From Verrucomicrobiia bacterium (lineage in GTDB: Bacteria > Verrucomicrobiota > Verrucomicrobiia > Limisphaerales > CAIMTB01), in assembly GCA_019634625.1 (NCBI GenBank), contig JAHCBA010000008.1:1-64000 (forward strand): a stretch of 64,000 nt of DNA, written 5' to 3'. Both the position numbers and the translations under genes were made by a program. Under the pieces are notes generated by a model. That model searched no databases and was not told where the DNA came from. It worked only from the letters and a program-made list of their open reading frames with translations. This document shows, piece after piece, positions 45,894 to 55,137 of the stretch (positions are counted from its first letter, which is position 1; the number at the start of each line of letters is the position of its first letter).

Positions 45894-46742
45894 TCATCGA
45901 ATCCCGGGCCGGGTGGCCGGCGGAACGTAGTCCACGTGCCAATGGAGCTCCCAAAGCCGGTCAAGTTTCACCGGTTCCACGTGTCCATCGAAGAAGCCGG
46001 CATGGATGGAACCCGGCAGCGAAGGTCCTGACCACCAGAGGTCAGGAAGCGGTCGCGGACGGCTCCCATGGCGTGGGATGGCCACCACCGGCATGGGAAA
46101 GCTCGATCCGCGATGCGGCGAGGTTCCCGAGGACAACGGGTCCACCTGAGCTGCGGCCGGTTCATGCGCATGCGGATTGGCAAGCCATCGGCGGCCATCG
46201 GCGAGAACGGGCGTCGATCCAGGCGCCTGAACCTGTCCCTCTCGGGTGAAGTTGTCGGCGATCTGAACCGGGGTCGGCGGATTGGGTCCATTCCGGTACC
46301 AACTGAGTTCGAGGAGGTGCCAATTCATGGCATACCCTCCGGTGCGATTGGAGACGGATACCTCCCATGTCTCCACCCCCCAAAAGGCACCGCCAATGCG
46401 CCAGGCGGAATCGATGGTATCGGTGGACCGAAGCCGTACCGGCGCCGAGGGACACGCCCAGGTGGAATTCGGCTGGCCGACCTCGGCGGTCCACCAGCGA
46501 AACATCTCCGGATGGTCGAGGCTCTGATCGCCAAGGTCATCGATGAGCAGCCGGTAGTTCAGAAGGTTTTGCCGGACGTTGCCCAGGCATACGACAGCTC
46601 GGGCATTATCCTTGGCGCGATTCAAGGCAGGCAACAGCAGCGAAGCCAGTATGGCGATGATGGCGATGACCACCAGGAGTTCGATCAAGGTGAAACCGGT
46701 CTGGCGGAAGGAGCCTGTCGGTTGGGGATGCCTCGCGTTCAT
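45894..46742 (-). CDS. Type II secretion/type IV pilus pseudopilin-like protein
   Basis: A 282-residue protein with a prepilin-type N-terminus: [28 protein letters not shown], cleaved after Gly by a prepilin peptidase and methylated, in the family's known behaviour. After the helix ([23 protein letters not shown]) the C-terminal domain resembles the large DUF1559-like pseudopilins that are abundant in Planctomycetes and Verrucomicrobia, ending with [15 protein letters not shown]. No other secretion genes lie nearby. It is intact and lies at the right edge of the compositionally distinct island. Confidence 0.85.
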   Translation of the reverse strand: MNARHPQPTGSFRQTGFTLIELLVVIAIIAILASLLLPALNRAKDNARAVVCLGNVRQNLLNYRLLIDDLGDQSLDHPEMFRWWTAEVGQPNSTWACPSAPVRLRSTDTIDSAWRIGGAFWGVETWEVSVSNRTGGYAMNWHLLELSWYRNGPNPPTPVQIADNFTREGQVQAPGSTPVLADGRRWLANPHAHEPAAAQVDPLSSGTSPHRGSSFPMPVVAIPRHGSRPRPLPDLWWSGPSLPGSIHAGFFDGHVEPVKLDRLWELHWHVDYVPPATRPGIR

Positions 46743-46825
46743 GGTCCGGCCACTGGAATCGATGCCGATCTACATCGAGGATCTGCAGGATGACCACCCC
46801 TTTCTCTGCCTTGAGACGACATGCC

Positions 46826-46846
46826 GTGCATCCCGGAGTTGTGGGT
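46826..46846. repeat. Solo end of the REP-like element (R4)
   Basis: GTGCATCCCGGAGTTGTGGG is identical to the left end of copy R3 at 61011, but the interior and the other end are missing; the sequence goes on as GAGGAGGGAACTCC. It lies about 290 bp upstream of the RAYT start codon, the position where a REP is expected in a RAYT-associated locus. Confidence 0.8.
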
Positions 46847-46930
46847 GAGGAGGGAACTCCCCAACCACCCCAACCACCAGCCCGAGCCCTAGATTATTAA
46901 GCCCGACTCTTTTTAATTGACGGTTAGTTT

Positions 46931-46980
46931 ATTAAGGCAGTCAATTTGAATTGACATTAAGGCAGTCAATTTGAATTGAC
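46931..46980. repeat. Two perfect 25-bp tandem repeats, each with a 16-bp palindrome
   Basis: The unit ATTAAGGCA followed by GTCAATTTGAATTGAC is repeated without change at 46931 and 46956. GTCAATTTGAATTGAC (46940-46955 and 46965-46980) is a perfect inverted repeat with a TG centre. Preceding AATTGACGGTTAG is a related half-site. It could be a pair of operator sites or relics of mobile-element ends. Confidence 0.85.
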
Positions 46981-47137
46981 AGCTCTTTCGCAGTGCTTGA
47001 GAATCACACGCAGAAAACGCCTACCATCCCAACCCATCCTGTCGCCCCATCGCTCAGTTCCCTCCCTGCCCTCCGCACACCGCGCAGCCCAGCATTTCAC
47101 CAACGCAGCTTGGACCCGCTCGCCCTAATCCCACCCT

Positions 47138-48118
47138 ATGAGAACCCCACGCATCACCGCCGATCCCTCTACGCACGCGACGTACCACTGCATGTCCCGA
47201 GTCGCCGGCCGCCTCCCTCTCCTCGACGATTCCGCCAAGCACAAGCTGCTCAACATCCTCCATCACCTCGCCCGCTTCTGCGACATCGACATCATCACCT
47301 TCTGCATGATGTCCAACCACTTCCATCTCCTCATCCGCGTCCCACCCAAACCCCTCGAGGACTCCATCCCGGACGACGTCATCCTCGCCAAACTCGAGGA
47401 CTTCTACGGGCCCAAGGCCACCCTCCCCACCCTGGCCCGCGCCGCCCTCAACAAGGGTCAACCCATCCCAGACGACATCCGCCAGGCCGTCCTCTCCCGC
47501 ATCGCCGACCTCTCCGTCTTCCTCCAGGAGTTCAAGCAGCGTTTCTCCCGCTGGTACAACCGCCGTCACGACCGCACCGGCTACCTCTGGGGCGAACGCT
47601 TCCGCAGTGTTCTGGTGGAAGACTGCCCCAGCACCCTGCGCGCCATCGCCGCCTACATCGACCTCAACCCCGTCCGCGCCGGCCTGGTCAACGATCCCAA
47701 GGACTACCGCTTCTGCGGCTACGCCGCCGCCCTCACCGGCGACAAGGTCATCCGCCGCGGAATCATGGGCTTTCTGGGCGCAACCGACTGGAGCGCGGCG
47801 TCAGCAGAATATCGCCTGGCGCTTTATGTGATTGGCGGGACGTCGGGACGGAGCGACAAGCGGGTGCTGGAACCGGAGGCGATCCGGGCGGAACTGGCGA
47901 GGGGCGGTCAACTACCGCTGGGTCAGATCCTTCGGTTGCGGATCCGGCACATGACGGACGGGGTGTTCCTGGGCTCGAAGGAGTTCGTGAACCAGATGTG
48001 GGAGCGGCACCGGGACAAGTTCGGCAAGCGGCGCAAGAGCGGCGCACGTACCATTCGAGGGGCTCCGATCCCGGGGCTTACCGTGTTGCGCGATCTGCAA
48101 GTGGATGCAGTGGGGTAA
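47138..48118 (+). CDS. REP-associated tyrosine transposase (RAYT), IS200/IS605 Y1-transposase superfamily
   Basis: A 326-residue single-strand DNA transposase-like protein. The HUH motif is SNHFHLLIRVP with His61 and His63. The RAYT-type core follows: FSRWYNRRHDRTGYLWGERF, then RSVLVED and LRAIAAYIDLNPVRAGLV. The C-terminal third is an extra helical/DNA-binding region (EAIRAELARGGQLPLGQILRLR) seen in verrucomicrobial members. RAYTs in gamma-proteobacteria mobilise REP palindromes and usually exist as single genes without flanking IS ends, as here. The solo R4 end upstream and full copies elsewhere in the window suggest it acts on that repeat. It appears intact. Confidence 0.9.
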   Translation: MRTPRITADPSTHATYHCMSRVAGRLPLLDDSAKHKLLNILHHLARFCDIDIITFCMMSNHFHLLIRVPPKPLEDSIPDDVILAKLEDFYGPKATLPTLARAALNKGQPIPDDIRQAVLSRIADLSVFLQEFKQRFSRWYNRRHDRTGYLWGERFRSVLVEDCPSTLRAIAAYIDLNPVRAGLVNDPKDYRFCGYAAALTGDKVIRRGIMGFLGATDWSAASAEYRLALYVIGGTSGRSDKRVLEPEAIRAELARGGQLPLGQILRLRIRHMTDGVFLGSKEFVNQMWERHRDKFGKRRKSGARTIRGAPIPGLTVLRDLQVDAVG

Positions 48119-48332
48119 CTCGCTACATCTCGGACAATCCGAGGAGTGATCGAGGCGCGTATCGGAGCGGAGAGACGGAATTGGCGAATGACGATGCACT
48201 TGAGCGATTTGCTCCAGGCAGCGCACCCAAGGTTACTGCTTGCTCAGGGGAGGCGTTCGCGGCCTTCGGAACGCCAGTCTTGACGTTCCCCCCGCCGCAC
48301 CGCGGAGTTCCCTCACATTCGTCGCATCGTCC

Positions 48333-49244
48333 ATGCAGCCCACGGCGTCGCCCATCCCCCACCCTCGCACCCGCCTTCGGATTGCCCTCGTCCTGTGCCT
48401 TGTCCTCGCCGGCGCCTGGGTCGCCCTGGGACAACGATCCCGTCAGGCTCCGGTTGCCGAACCCGCTGAGGGCGAACTGCGTTCTGGCCTGATCCGCAAT
48501 CCCGGTCCCCGTTCCCGCGCCGGCGTGCCGGAATGGACCGTGGACCCCGCCTTCCGCGCCGATGTCTTCACCTTCGCCCGGCTCCAGTTCCGATCCCGCG
48601 GCCGGGGAGGCTGGCGGGTCGATTACCCGGGCGCAGACCTCAACCTCTCCTACCGCCTCGAACAACTCACCTCGATGCGCACCGATCCCCACGGTACGGT
48701 CGTGGCCATCGAGGACCCCCGCCTGTTCGACTATCCCTTCGTGTACATGTCGGATCCCCGCAGCATCACCCTGAGTCGCGAGGAGGCCGAAATCCTGCGC
48801 CGCTACCTCCTCAACGGCGGCTTCCTCATGGTTGACGATTTCTGGGGCGACGGCATGTGGAACCACATCGTTGGCGAATTCCGCAAGATCTTCCCGGACC
48901 GCGACCCCGTGTCGCTCCCTCTCGATCACCCGATCTTCAACATCCCCTATCCCATCCGTAATAAACCACAGATTCCCAGCGACGATTCCGCCCATCGCAC
49001 CCGCCACCTGCCCGATCCGTACCGGACCTGGGAGGACGAAATCTCCTGGGAATCGCCCCAGCCCGCCGATTACCGCGCCTTCCTCGATGACCGCGGTCGC
49101 ATCGTCATCCTCCTCTGCTGGAACACCGACCTCGCCGACGGATGGGAGGAAGAGGGATCGAGCGAATGGTTCTTCACCACTTATTCCGAAAAGTCCGCCT
49201 ACCCCATCGGCATCAACATCGTCTTTCACCTCCTCACCCACTGA
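48333..49244 (+). CDS. DUF4159 exported protein
   Basis: A 303-residue protein starting at ATG 48333 with an N-terminal hydrophobic segment (RIALVLCLVLAGAWVALG). The DUF4159 pattern is visible: FTFARLQFRSRGRGGW near the start, LSYRLEQLTSM, FVYMSDPRSITLSREEAEILRRYLLNGGFLMVDDFWG, and a C-terminal YPIGINIVFHLLTH. DUF4159 proteins resemble glutamine-amidotransferase-like folds and in Bacteroidetes and Planctomycetes often accompany MoxR/DUF58 aerotolerance-type operons, which are absent from this window. The function is unknown. The frame is open further upstream, but that part is repeat sequence. Confidence 0.85.
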   Translation: MQPTASPIPHPRTRLRIALVLCLVLAGAWVALGQRSRQAPVAEPAEGELRSGLIRNPGPRSRAGVPEWTVDPAFRADVFTFARLQFRSRGRGGWRVDYPGADLNLSYRLEQLTSMRTDPHGTVVAIEDPRLFDYPFVYMSDPRSITLSREEAEILRRYLLNGGFLMVDDFWGDGMWNHIVGEFRKIFPDRDPVSLPLDHPIFNIPYPIRNKPQIPSDDSAHRTRHLPDPYRTWEDEISWESPQPADYRAFLDDRGRIVILLCWNTDLADGWEEEGSSEWFFTTYSEKSAYPIGINIVFHLLTH

Positions 49245-49421
49245 CCCGCGATCGCCGTTGCACCGTTTGCCGTGGACCGGCTATCCTTTCCCAACGGTGG
49301 CGCGTGACCGGTTCTCCCCTTGTCCCACGATCCCGGCGATGGCTTCCCGGCTTTCGGGCAGCCCCGGTAAGACTGGAGGTGACCCCGCCCTGCGCCCGCG
49401 CCGCCAATCCCATTTTCAACC

Positions 49422-50795
49422 ATGACGCTGACCGAAAAACTGCTTGCCCGCGCCGCCGGCAAATCCTCCGTCCAGGCCGGTGACAATGTCTGGGTGAAGG
49501 CCGACATCCTGATGACCCACGATGTCTGCGGCCCCGGAACGATCGGGGTGTTCCATCGCGAATTCGGCAAGGCCGCCAAGGTCTGGGATCCCCGCCGCGT
49601 CGTCATCATCCCCGACCACTACATCTTCACCGCCGACTCCAAGTCGAACCGCAACGTCGATCTGCTCCGTGCCTTCGCCAGGGAACAGGGCCTCCCCTAC
49701 TTCTACGACGTCATCGACGATCCCGAAGGCTCGTGGAAGTTCGACACCACGAAGGGCCCGCTGCAGCGCCAGTACGGCAGCCGCTACGCCGGCGTCTGCC
49801 ACACCGCCCTCCCTCAAAAGGGCCACACCCGCCCCGGGGAAGTCCTCTTTGGCACCGATTCCCACACCTGCATGGCCGGCGCCTTCAACCAGTTCGCCAC
49901 CGGCATCGGCAACACCGACGCCGGCTTCGTCATGGGCACCGGCAAGCTCCTCCTCAAGGTCCCCGAGACCATGCGCTTCCGCCTGGAAGGCCATCTCCAG
50001 CCCGGTGTCATGGCCAAGGACATCATCCTCCATGTCATCGGCGAGATCGGCTTCGATGGCGCCACCTACCGCGCCATGCAGTTCGATGGACCCGGCGTCG
50101 CCAGCCTCAGCATGGACGACCGAATGACCATCGCCAACATGGCCATCGAGGCCGGCGGCAAGAACGGCATCTTCCCCTTCGATGCCCGCACCGCCGAGTT
50201 CGTCGAGTCCCGCACCCGCCTCAACGGCACCCTCCAGCGCTACGAACCCGTCGAACCCGACGCCGACCAGCGCTTCGTGTACGATCTCGTTGTCGATCTC
50301 GACCGCCTCGAACCCACGGTCGCCTGCCACCCCGATCCCGGCCAGCGCAAGCCCGCCAAGGAACTCGGCCACATTCAGCTCGACCGCGCCTACGTCGGCT
50401 CCTGCACCGGCGGCAAGACCAGCGACTTCGTCGAGTTCGCCCGCGTCCTCCAGGGTCGCCACGTGACCATCGACACCTTCGGCGTCCCCGCCACTCCCGA
50501 AATCGTCCACGACCTCCAGTCCACCCGCTGGGGCGACCAGACCATCTGGGAAATCCTCGTCTCCGCCGGCGTGCAAATGACCGAAAACGCCGGGTGCGCC
50601 GCCTGCCTCGGCGGTCCCGTCGATACCTTCGGCCGCATGAACACCCCGCTGAAATGCATCAGCGCCACCAACCGCAATTTCCCCGGCCGCATGGGCCACA
50701 AGGAATCCCAGGTCTTCCTCGCCAGCCCCGCCACCGTCGCCGCCAGCGCCGTGGCCGGAAAAATCGTCGATCCCCGCGAATACCTCACCAACTGA
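49422..50795 (+). CDS. leuC: 3-isopropylmalate dehydratase large subunit (aconitase superfamily)
   Basis: A 457-residue [4Fe-4S] enzyme, which isomerises 2- to 3-isopropylmalate in leucine synthesis, or homoaconitate in a related branch. Cluster ligands appear in VCHTALP, YVGSCTGGK and GCAACLGG; substrate-loop residues in GTDSHTCMAGAFN are also present. The length matches the bacterial HACN/LeuC group. The usual partner leuD is not beside it: the next gene is on the opposite strand. The stop overlaps the end of that gene by about 10 bp. Which of the two substrates it uses is not decided by sequence alone. Confidence 0.88.
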   Translation: MTLTEKLLARAAGKSSVQAGDNVWVKADILMTHDVCGPGTIGVFHREFGKAAKVWDPRRVVIIPDHYIFTADSKSNRNVDLLRAFAREQGLPYFYDVIDDPEGSWKFDTTKGPLQRQYGSRYAGVCHTALPQKGHTRPGEVLFGTDSHTCMAGAFNQFATGIGNTDAGFVMGTGKLLLKVPETMRFRLEGHLQPGVMAKDIILHVIGEIGFDGATYRAMQFDGPGVASLSMDDRMTIANMAIEAGGKNGIFPFDARTAEFVESRTRLNGTLQRYEPVEPDADQRFVYDLVVDLDRLEPTVACHPDPGQRKPAKELGHIQLDRAYVGSCTGGKTSDFVEFARVLQGRHVTIDTFGVPATPEIVHDLQSTRWGDQTIWEILVSAGVQMTENAGCAACLGGPVDTFGRMNTPLKCISATNRNFPGRMGHKESQVFLASPATVAASAVAGKIVDPREYLTN

Positions 50796-51774
50796 CCGCC
50801 CCATCCCGCACCGCCCGCACCCGCACAAAGCCGAACGGAGACTCCCCCACCCCCGCCAGCGGAAACCGCACCTGCACTGTCCCGGTGCCATCGTAGGTGT
50901 CCCGATACCCGGCCGCCTCCTCCGCCCAAACGTCCATCCCGGCCCAGTTCAGCCAGTCCTGCGACGTCTCCACCCGCAACGGCACCCGCCCCCCGAACCG
51001 CCGGAACGTCACCCACACGCGCGGCAACGCCCCCAACTCCCCCGTCCGTTCCGCCGTCAGCGAAACCTGCGGCCGCGACCCCCCATCCAGCGGGTTTGTG
51101 CCCATCGCCCATTCGGTCCGGTTGTCAAATCCGTCCCCGTCCGGGTCCTCGTCCGGTGCCAACCCCAGACCCCCGGACCAGTAAATCTCCCACACGTCGG
51201 GCAGACCATCGCCGTCCGAATCCACCGGCTCGGCCAACGCCAGCAGTCCGTCCCTTAGGATCTCCCGGCGCCGCGGTTCACCCAGATCCCTCTCCGTGAG
51301 ATTGTCGCGGCTGACCGGCCGGTTGAAGGCATCCAGCACCACCAGGTCCCGCCATTCCACCCCCCAACGAGCCCACGCCCCAACCGCCGCCGTATCCTGC
51401 AACCAGGGAATCGCTCCGTTCACCGCCTCGCCCAATGCCGGCCGGGTCCCGTCGCTGGCGTGGTTGACGGCCACCATCGACACCCGCAACCCCGGCCGCG
51501 CCGCGGTCACTTCCCGCAGCACCGCGTCCAGATGCCCGTATTGCGTCCGGCAGTAATCGCACCCCAGCGACGCAAAATAGAATACCGAAATCCCCAGCAC
51601 GTAGTCCCGCGGCGACACCCCGGTTCCCGCGCGGGGCGAACCCGGATTGATGTCCTCCAGCCGGAAATCCGGCATCGGCGTCGCCTGACCCGTCACCGCC
51701 AGCGCCACCCCCATTGGCGCCAGCGCCAGCGCAAGCGCGCGCCCCAACCGCAGGATCCGCCGCCAGAGACCCAT
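50785..51774 (-). CDS. Secreted thioredoxin-like protein with calcium-binding type 3 repeats
   Basis: A 329-residue exported protein. The N-terminal signal segment (ALALALAPMGVALAV) is followed by a thioredoxin-like domain with CDYC at residues 72-75 (SVFYFASLGCDYCRTQYGHLD) and LVVLDAFNRPV near its end. From about residue 185 come thrombospondin type 3-like calcium loops (DSDGDGLPDVWE, DEDPDGDGFDNRTEWAMGTNP), common in verrucomicrobial secreted proteins, and a C-terminal beta domain. It may maintain thiols in the periplasm. It ends in a 3' overlap with leuC and lies 9 bp upstream of glgC on the same strand. Confidence 0.8.
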   Translation of the reverse strand: MGLWRRILRLGRALALALAPMGVALAVTGQATPMPDFRLEDINPGSPRAGTGVSPRDYVLGISVFYFASLGCDYCRTQYGHLDAVLREVTAARPGLRVSMVAVNHASDGTRPALGEAVNGAIPWLQDTAAVGAWARWGVEWRDLVVLDAFNRPVSRDNLTERDLGEPRRREILRDGLLALAEPVDSDGDGLPDVWEIYWSGGLGLAPDEDPDGDGFDNRTEWAMGTNPLDGGSRPQVSLTAERTGELGALPRVWVTFRRFGGRVPLRVETSQDWLNWAGMDVWAEEAAGYRDTYDGTGTVQVRFPLAGVGESPFGFVRVRAVRDGAVSW

Positions 51775-51783
51775 GAGAAGCGG

Positions 51784-53091
51784 TCAGATCACCGTGTTGT
51801 CCGGGATCACCCCGTTCTTCGGGACCACCAACACCCCGTCCCGGATGTAGTACAACGGGTGATCCACGTCGTCGGCCTTCCCCTTCGGCGACAGCACGCA
51901 GTTCGCGCCAATCCGCGCATTCTTGTCGATGATCGCATTGTCGATCCGCGTCCGGGGCCCGATCCCCACCGGAGGCCGTCCCGCCTCGCGGTTCTGCTGA
52001 ATCGACTCCGCCGACTCGTAGTAGTCATTGCCCATCACGATCACCCGGTTCAGGTCGGTGTCCTCCCAGATCAGGCTTCGAATCCCGATCGCACTCTCGC
52101 GAATCCGCGCCCGGGTGATGATGCACCCATCCGAGATCACCGCATGATCGATGTGCCCGCCATTGATCTTCGTCGCCGGCAGGAACCGCGGCCTTGTGAA
52201 GATCGGGTGCTGCATGTCGAAGAAGTTGAACCGCGGCAGCTCGGAGGTGATGTCCAGATTGGCCTCGAAAAACGCCCGGATCGTCCCGATGTCCTCCCAA
52301 TACCCCTGAAACACATACGACTGCACCCGCTCTTTGCCGATCACCCCGGGAATGATGTGCTTCCCGAAGTCCGCCAGATCGTTGTCCAGCAATCGCAGCA
52401 GCACGTCCCGGTTGAACACATAGATCCCCATCGACGCCAGCAGCAGCTCCGGGGACCCCGCGATTCCCACCTGCGCCAGTGTCTCCTTCGGAATCAACAG
52501 CGAATCGTGCACCGCAGGGTCCTTCGGCTTCTCCACGAACCGCACAATCTCCCCGCCCGGCCCGATCTGCATGATCCCGAAGGACGGCGCTTCCGCCCGC
52601 GTCACCGGAATCGTCGCCACCGTGATGTCCGCCTTCGACGCCTCATGCTGCGCCAGAATCTCCTGGTAGTTCATCCGGTACAACTGGTCCCCGCTCAGGA
52701 TCAGCGCGTAGTCGAACGAATGGTTCAGGAAATGATTGATGTTCTTCCGCACCGCATCCGCCGTCCCCTGGTACCATGAGGTGCTCGCAAACGTCTGCTC
52801 CGCCGCCAGAATCCCCACAAATCCCCCCGAGAAATTATCGAAGGTGTACGACTGCGAAATGTGCCGGTGCAGCGAGGCCGAGTTGAACTGCGTCAGCACA
52901 TAGATCTGCCGCAACCCCGAGTTGATGCAGTTCGAGATCGGGATGTCCACCAGCCGGTACTTCCCCGCCAACGGCACCGCCGGCTTCGCCCGCTCCCGGG
53001 TCAGCGGAAACAGGCGCGTCCCCTGGCCGCCGCCCATGATGATCGACAAGGTCCGGTCCGACAGCATTCGGGTGGTGAGTGGAGCAGGCAT
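51784..53091 (-). CDS. glgC: Glucose-1-phosphate adenylyltransferase
   Basis: A 435-residue ADP-glucose pyrophosphorylase, the committing step of glycogen synthesis. ATG 53091 is taken; a second ATG at 53067 lies just before the conserved part. The nucleotidyltransferase core reads [20 protein letters not shown], then [31 protein letters not shown] and GYWEDIGTI. The C-terminal left-handed beta-helix ([16 protein letters not shown]) is complete. The frame is open far upstream, through the glmS gene on the other strand; that is shadow sequence. It diverges from glmS with 120 bp between, so both sugar-phosphate genes share a control region. Confidence 0.95.
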   Translation of the reverse strand: MPAPLTTRMLSDRTLSIIMGGGQGTRLFPLTRERAKPAVPLAGKYRLVDIPISNCINSGLRQIYVLTQFNSASLHRHISQSYTFDNFSGGFVGILAAEQTFASTSWYQGTADAVRKNINHFLNHSFDYALILSGDQLYRMNYQEILAQHEASKADITVATIPVTRAEAPSFGIMQIGPGGEIVRFVEKPKDPAVHDSLLIPKETLAQVGIAGSPELLLASMGIYVFNRDVLLRLLDNDLADFGKHIIPGVIGKERVQSYVFQGYWEDIGTIRAFFEANLDITSELPRFNFFDMQHPIFTRPRFLPATKINGGHIDHAVISDGCIITRARIRESAIGIRSLIWEDTDLNRVIVMGNDYYESAESIQQNREAGRPPVGIGPRTRIDNAIIDKNARIGANCVLSPKGKADDVDHPLYYIRDGVLVVPKNGVIPDNTVI

Positions 53092-53211
53092 AGTTCCCCG
53101 CCTGCGCTTGCCGTGGCGGGGCCCGTTTCCTAACATCTCCCGTCGGTCCGGAGCAAGCCAAGGCTCCCCGACTGACCCAACCTTCACCGTCATCCCCCAG
53201 TCACCCTCCCC

Positions 53212-55080
53212 ATGTGCGGCATCGTCGGCTACGTCGGACGCCAGTCCTCGCCCCCCATCCTCCTCGAAGGCCTCCGCCGCCTCGAATATCGCGGCTACGA
53301 CTCCGCCGGCCTCTGCCTCCCCGCCGCCGGCCAGCTCCACATCCGCAAACGCGTCGGACGCATCGACACCGGCCTCGCCCGCCTCTGCCAGGAACAACCC
53401 CTCGACGGCTCCGTGGGCATCGGACACACCCGCTGGGCCACCCACGGTCCCCCCTCCGACGCCAATTCCCATCCCCACCTCGATGCCTCCGGCCGCATCG
53501 CCCTCGTCCATAACGGCGTCATCGAGAACCACGATTCCCTCCGTGACCGCCTCCGCGCCGCCGGACACCAGTTCCAGTCGGAAACCGATACCGAGGTCCT
53601 CGCCCACCTCGTCGGCGTCCACTACCAGCGCCTCCGCCAATCCCCCCCTTCCGCCGACGGCAAACTTCATCCCCTCGCCGCCGCCGTCATGGCCGCCCTC
53701 CGGGAAGTCATCGGCACCTACGGCATCGCCGTCGTCTCCGCCGACCACCCCGACCTCATCGTCGGCGCCCGCCGCGGTTCCCCCCTCCTCCTTGGCGTCG
53801 GCGACCGCGAACACTTCCTCGCCAGCGACGCCAGCGCCATCGTCGCCCATACCCAGCGGGCCGTGTACCTCGACGACTACGACGTCATCGCCGTCACCCC
53901 CGAGTCCTTCCAGCTCGCCAACCTCGGACGCGACACCGCCCAGGCCCAGATCCGGCAGATCGAGTTCAGCGCCGACGCCGCCGAGAAGGGCTCCTTCCCC
54001 CACTACATGCTCAAGGAGATCTTCGAGCAGCCGCGCACCATCGAGAACGCCCTCCGCGGACGCCTCGACCGCGAGGAACTCTCCGCCCGCTTCGGCGGAC
54101 TCAACATGTCCCTCGCCGAACTCCGCGCCGTGGACCGCGTCGTCATCGTCGCCTGCGGCACCAGTTGGCACGCCGCCCTCCTCGGCGAATATCTCCTCGA
54201 GGAATTCGCCCACCTCCCCACCGAGGTCGAATACGCCAGCGAGTTCCGTTACCGCAACGCTCCCCTCGACAAACACACCCTCGTCCTCGCCATCACCCAG
54301 TCCGGCGAAACCGCCGATACCCTCGCCGGCCTCCGCGAATCCCGCCGCCGCGGCCACAAGGCCCTCGCCCTCTGCAACGTCGTCGGCTCCACCATCGCCC
54401 GCGAGGCCGACGGCGGCATCTACCTCCATGCCGGCCCTGAAATCGGCGTCGCCTCCACCAAGGCCTTCACCGCCCAGACCACCGTCCTCGTCGCCCTCGC
54501 CCTCCTCATGGGCCGCATCCGCATGCTCTCCGCCCAGCACGGCGCCCGGATCCTCCGCGCCCTCGATGCCCTCCCCGCCCAGGTCGAATCCATCCTCGCC
54601 CGCAACGATGCCATCCGCGACGTCGCCCTGAACTACGCCTCTGCCGAGGATTTCTTCTTCCTCGGCCGCCAGTACAACTTCCCCGTCGCCCTCGAAGGCG
54701 CCCTCAAACTCAAGGAGATCTCCTACATCCACGCCGAAGGCTATCCCGCCGCCGAAATGAAACACGGCCCCATCGCCATGATCGACGAACGCACCCCCTC
54801 CGTCTTCGTGATCCCCCGCGACGGCCTCTACGAAAAGACCCTCGCCAACGTCGCCGAGATCCAGGCCCGCAAGGGACCCGTCATCGCCATCGCCACCGAA
54901 GGCGACTCCGAAATCCACCGCCGCGCCAACCACATCATCCAAATCCCACCCACCCTCGAACCCCTCGTCCCCCTCCTCGCCGTCGTCCCCCTCCAACTCC
55001 TCGCCTACCACATCGCTGTCGCCCGCGGCTGCGATGTGGACAAACCCCGCAACCTCGCCAAATCCGTCACCGTCGAGTGA
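53212..55080 (+). CDS. glmS: Glutamine-fructose-6-phosphate aminotransferase (isomerizing)
   Basis: A 622-residue enzyme, which makes glucosamine-6-phosphate from fructose-6-phosphate and glutamine, the first step to UDP-GlcNAc for peptidoglycan and lipid A. The N-terminal nucleophile Cys2 is in MCGIVGYVGR; LEYRGYDSAGL, GHTRWATHG and HNGVIENH complete the glutaminase domain. Two SIS isomerase domains follow (ACGTSWHAALLGEYL, ITQSGETADT, EGALKLKEISYIHAE), and the C-terminus ends DKPRNLAKSVTVE. The length is slightly above the usual 609. No glmS ribozyme was recognised upstream. Confidence 0.97.
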   Translation: MCGIVGYVGRQSSPPILLEGLRRLEYRGYDSAGLCLPAAGQLHIRKRVGRIDTGLARLCQEQPLDGSVGIGHTRWATHGPPSDANSHPHLDASGRIALVHNGVIENHDSLRDRLRAAGHQFQSETDTEVLAHLVGVHYQRLRQSPPSADGKLHPLAAAVMAALREVIGTYGIAVVSADHPDLIVGARRGSPLLLGVGDREHFLASDASAIVAHTQRAVYLDDYDVIAVTPESFQLANLGRDTAQAQIRQIEFSADAAEKGSFPHYMLKEIFEQPRTIENALRGRLDREELSARFGGLNMSLAELRAVDRVVIVACGTSWHAALLGEYLLEEFAHLPTEVEYASEFRYRNAPLDKHTLVLAITQSGETADTLAGLRESRRRGHKALALCNVVGSTIAREADGGIYLHAGPEIGVASTKAFTAQTTVLVALALLMGRIRMLSAQHGARILRALDALPAQVESILARNDAIRDVALNYASAEDFFFLGRQYNFPVALEGALKLKEISYIHAEGYPAAEMKHGPIAMIDERTPSVFVIPRDGLYEKTLANVAEIQARKGPVIAIATEGDSEIHRRANHIIQIPPTLEPLVPLLAVVPLQLLAYHIAVARGCDVDKPRNLAKSVTVE

Positions 55081-55137
55081 TGCCCCCACGCCGGCCCTGC
55101 GTCCACCCCTCCTCCACGGAACGGACGATGCTTCCCC

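Larger units (their letters stand above)
46743..47137. other. 395-bp AT-rich region upstream of the RAYT gene
   Basis: No gene is supported. It holds a solo REP-like end (46826), an AT-rich island with two perfect 25-bp tandem repeats (46931-46980), and a GC-rich stretch just before the RAYT start. The AT-rich core is unlike the rest of the window and marks a likely junction between the island and core DNA. Confidence 0.6.

Noticed and set aside
49245-49421. Leucine leader peptide or riboswitch before leuC
   Set aside because: No run of Leu codons, no convincing leader ORF and no recognisable riboswitch core.
53092-53211. Possible glmS ribozyme upstream of glmS
   Set aside because: The region is only 120 bp, shared with the divergent glgC promoter, and I could not recognise the conserved glmS ribozyme core. 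A short CCCCGCC/GGCGGGG hairpin is present but not diagnostic.
53092-55089. Extension of glgC upstream as one protein of more than 1000 residues
   Set aside because: The extra part is Gly/Asp/Glu-rich shadow of glmS on the other strand; the GlgC N-terminus fits ATG 53091.
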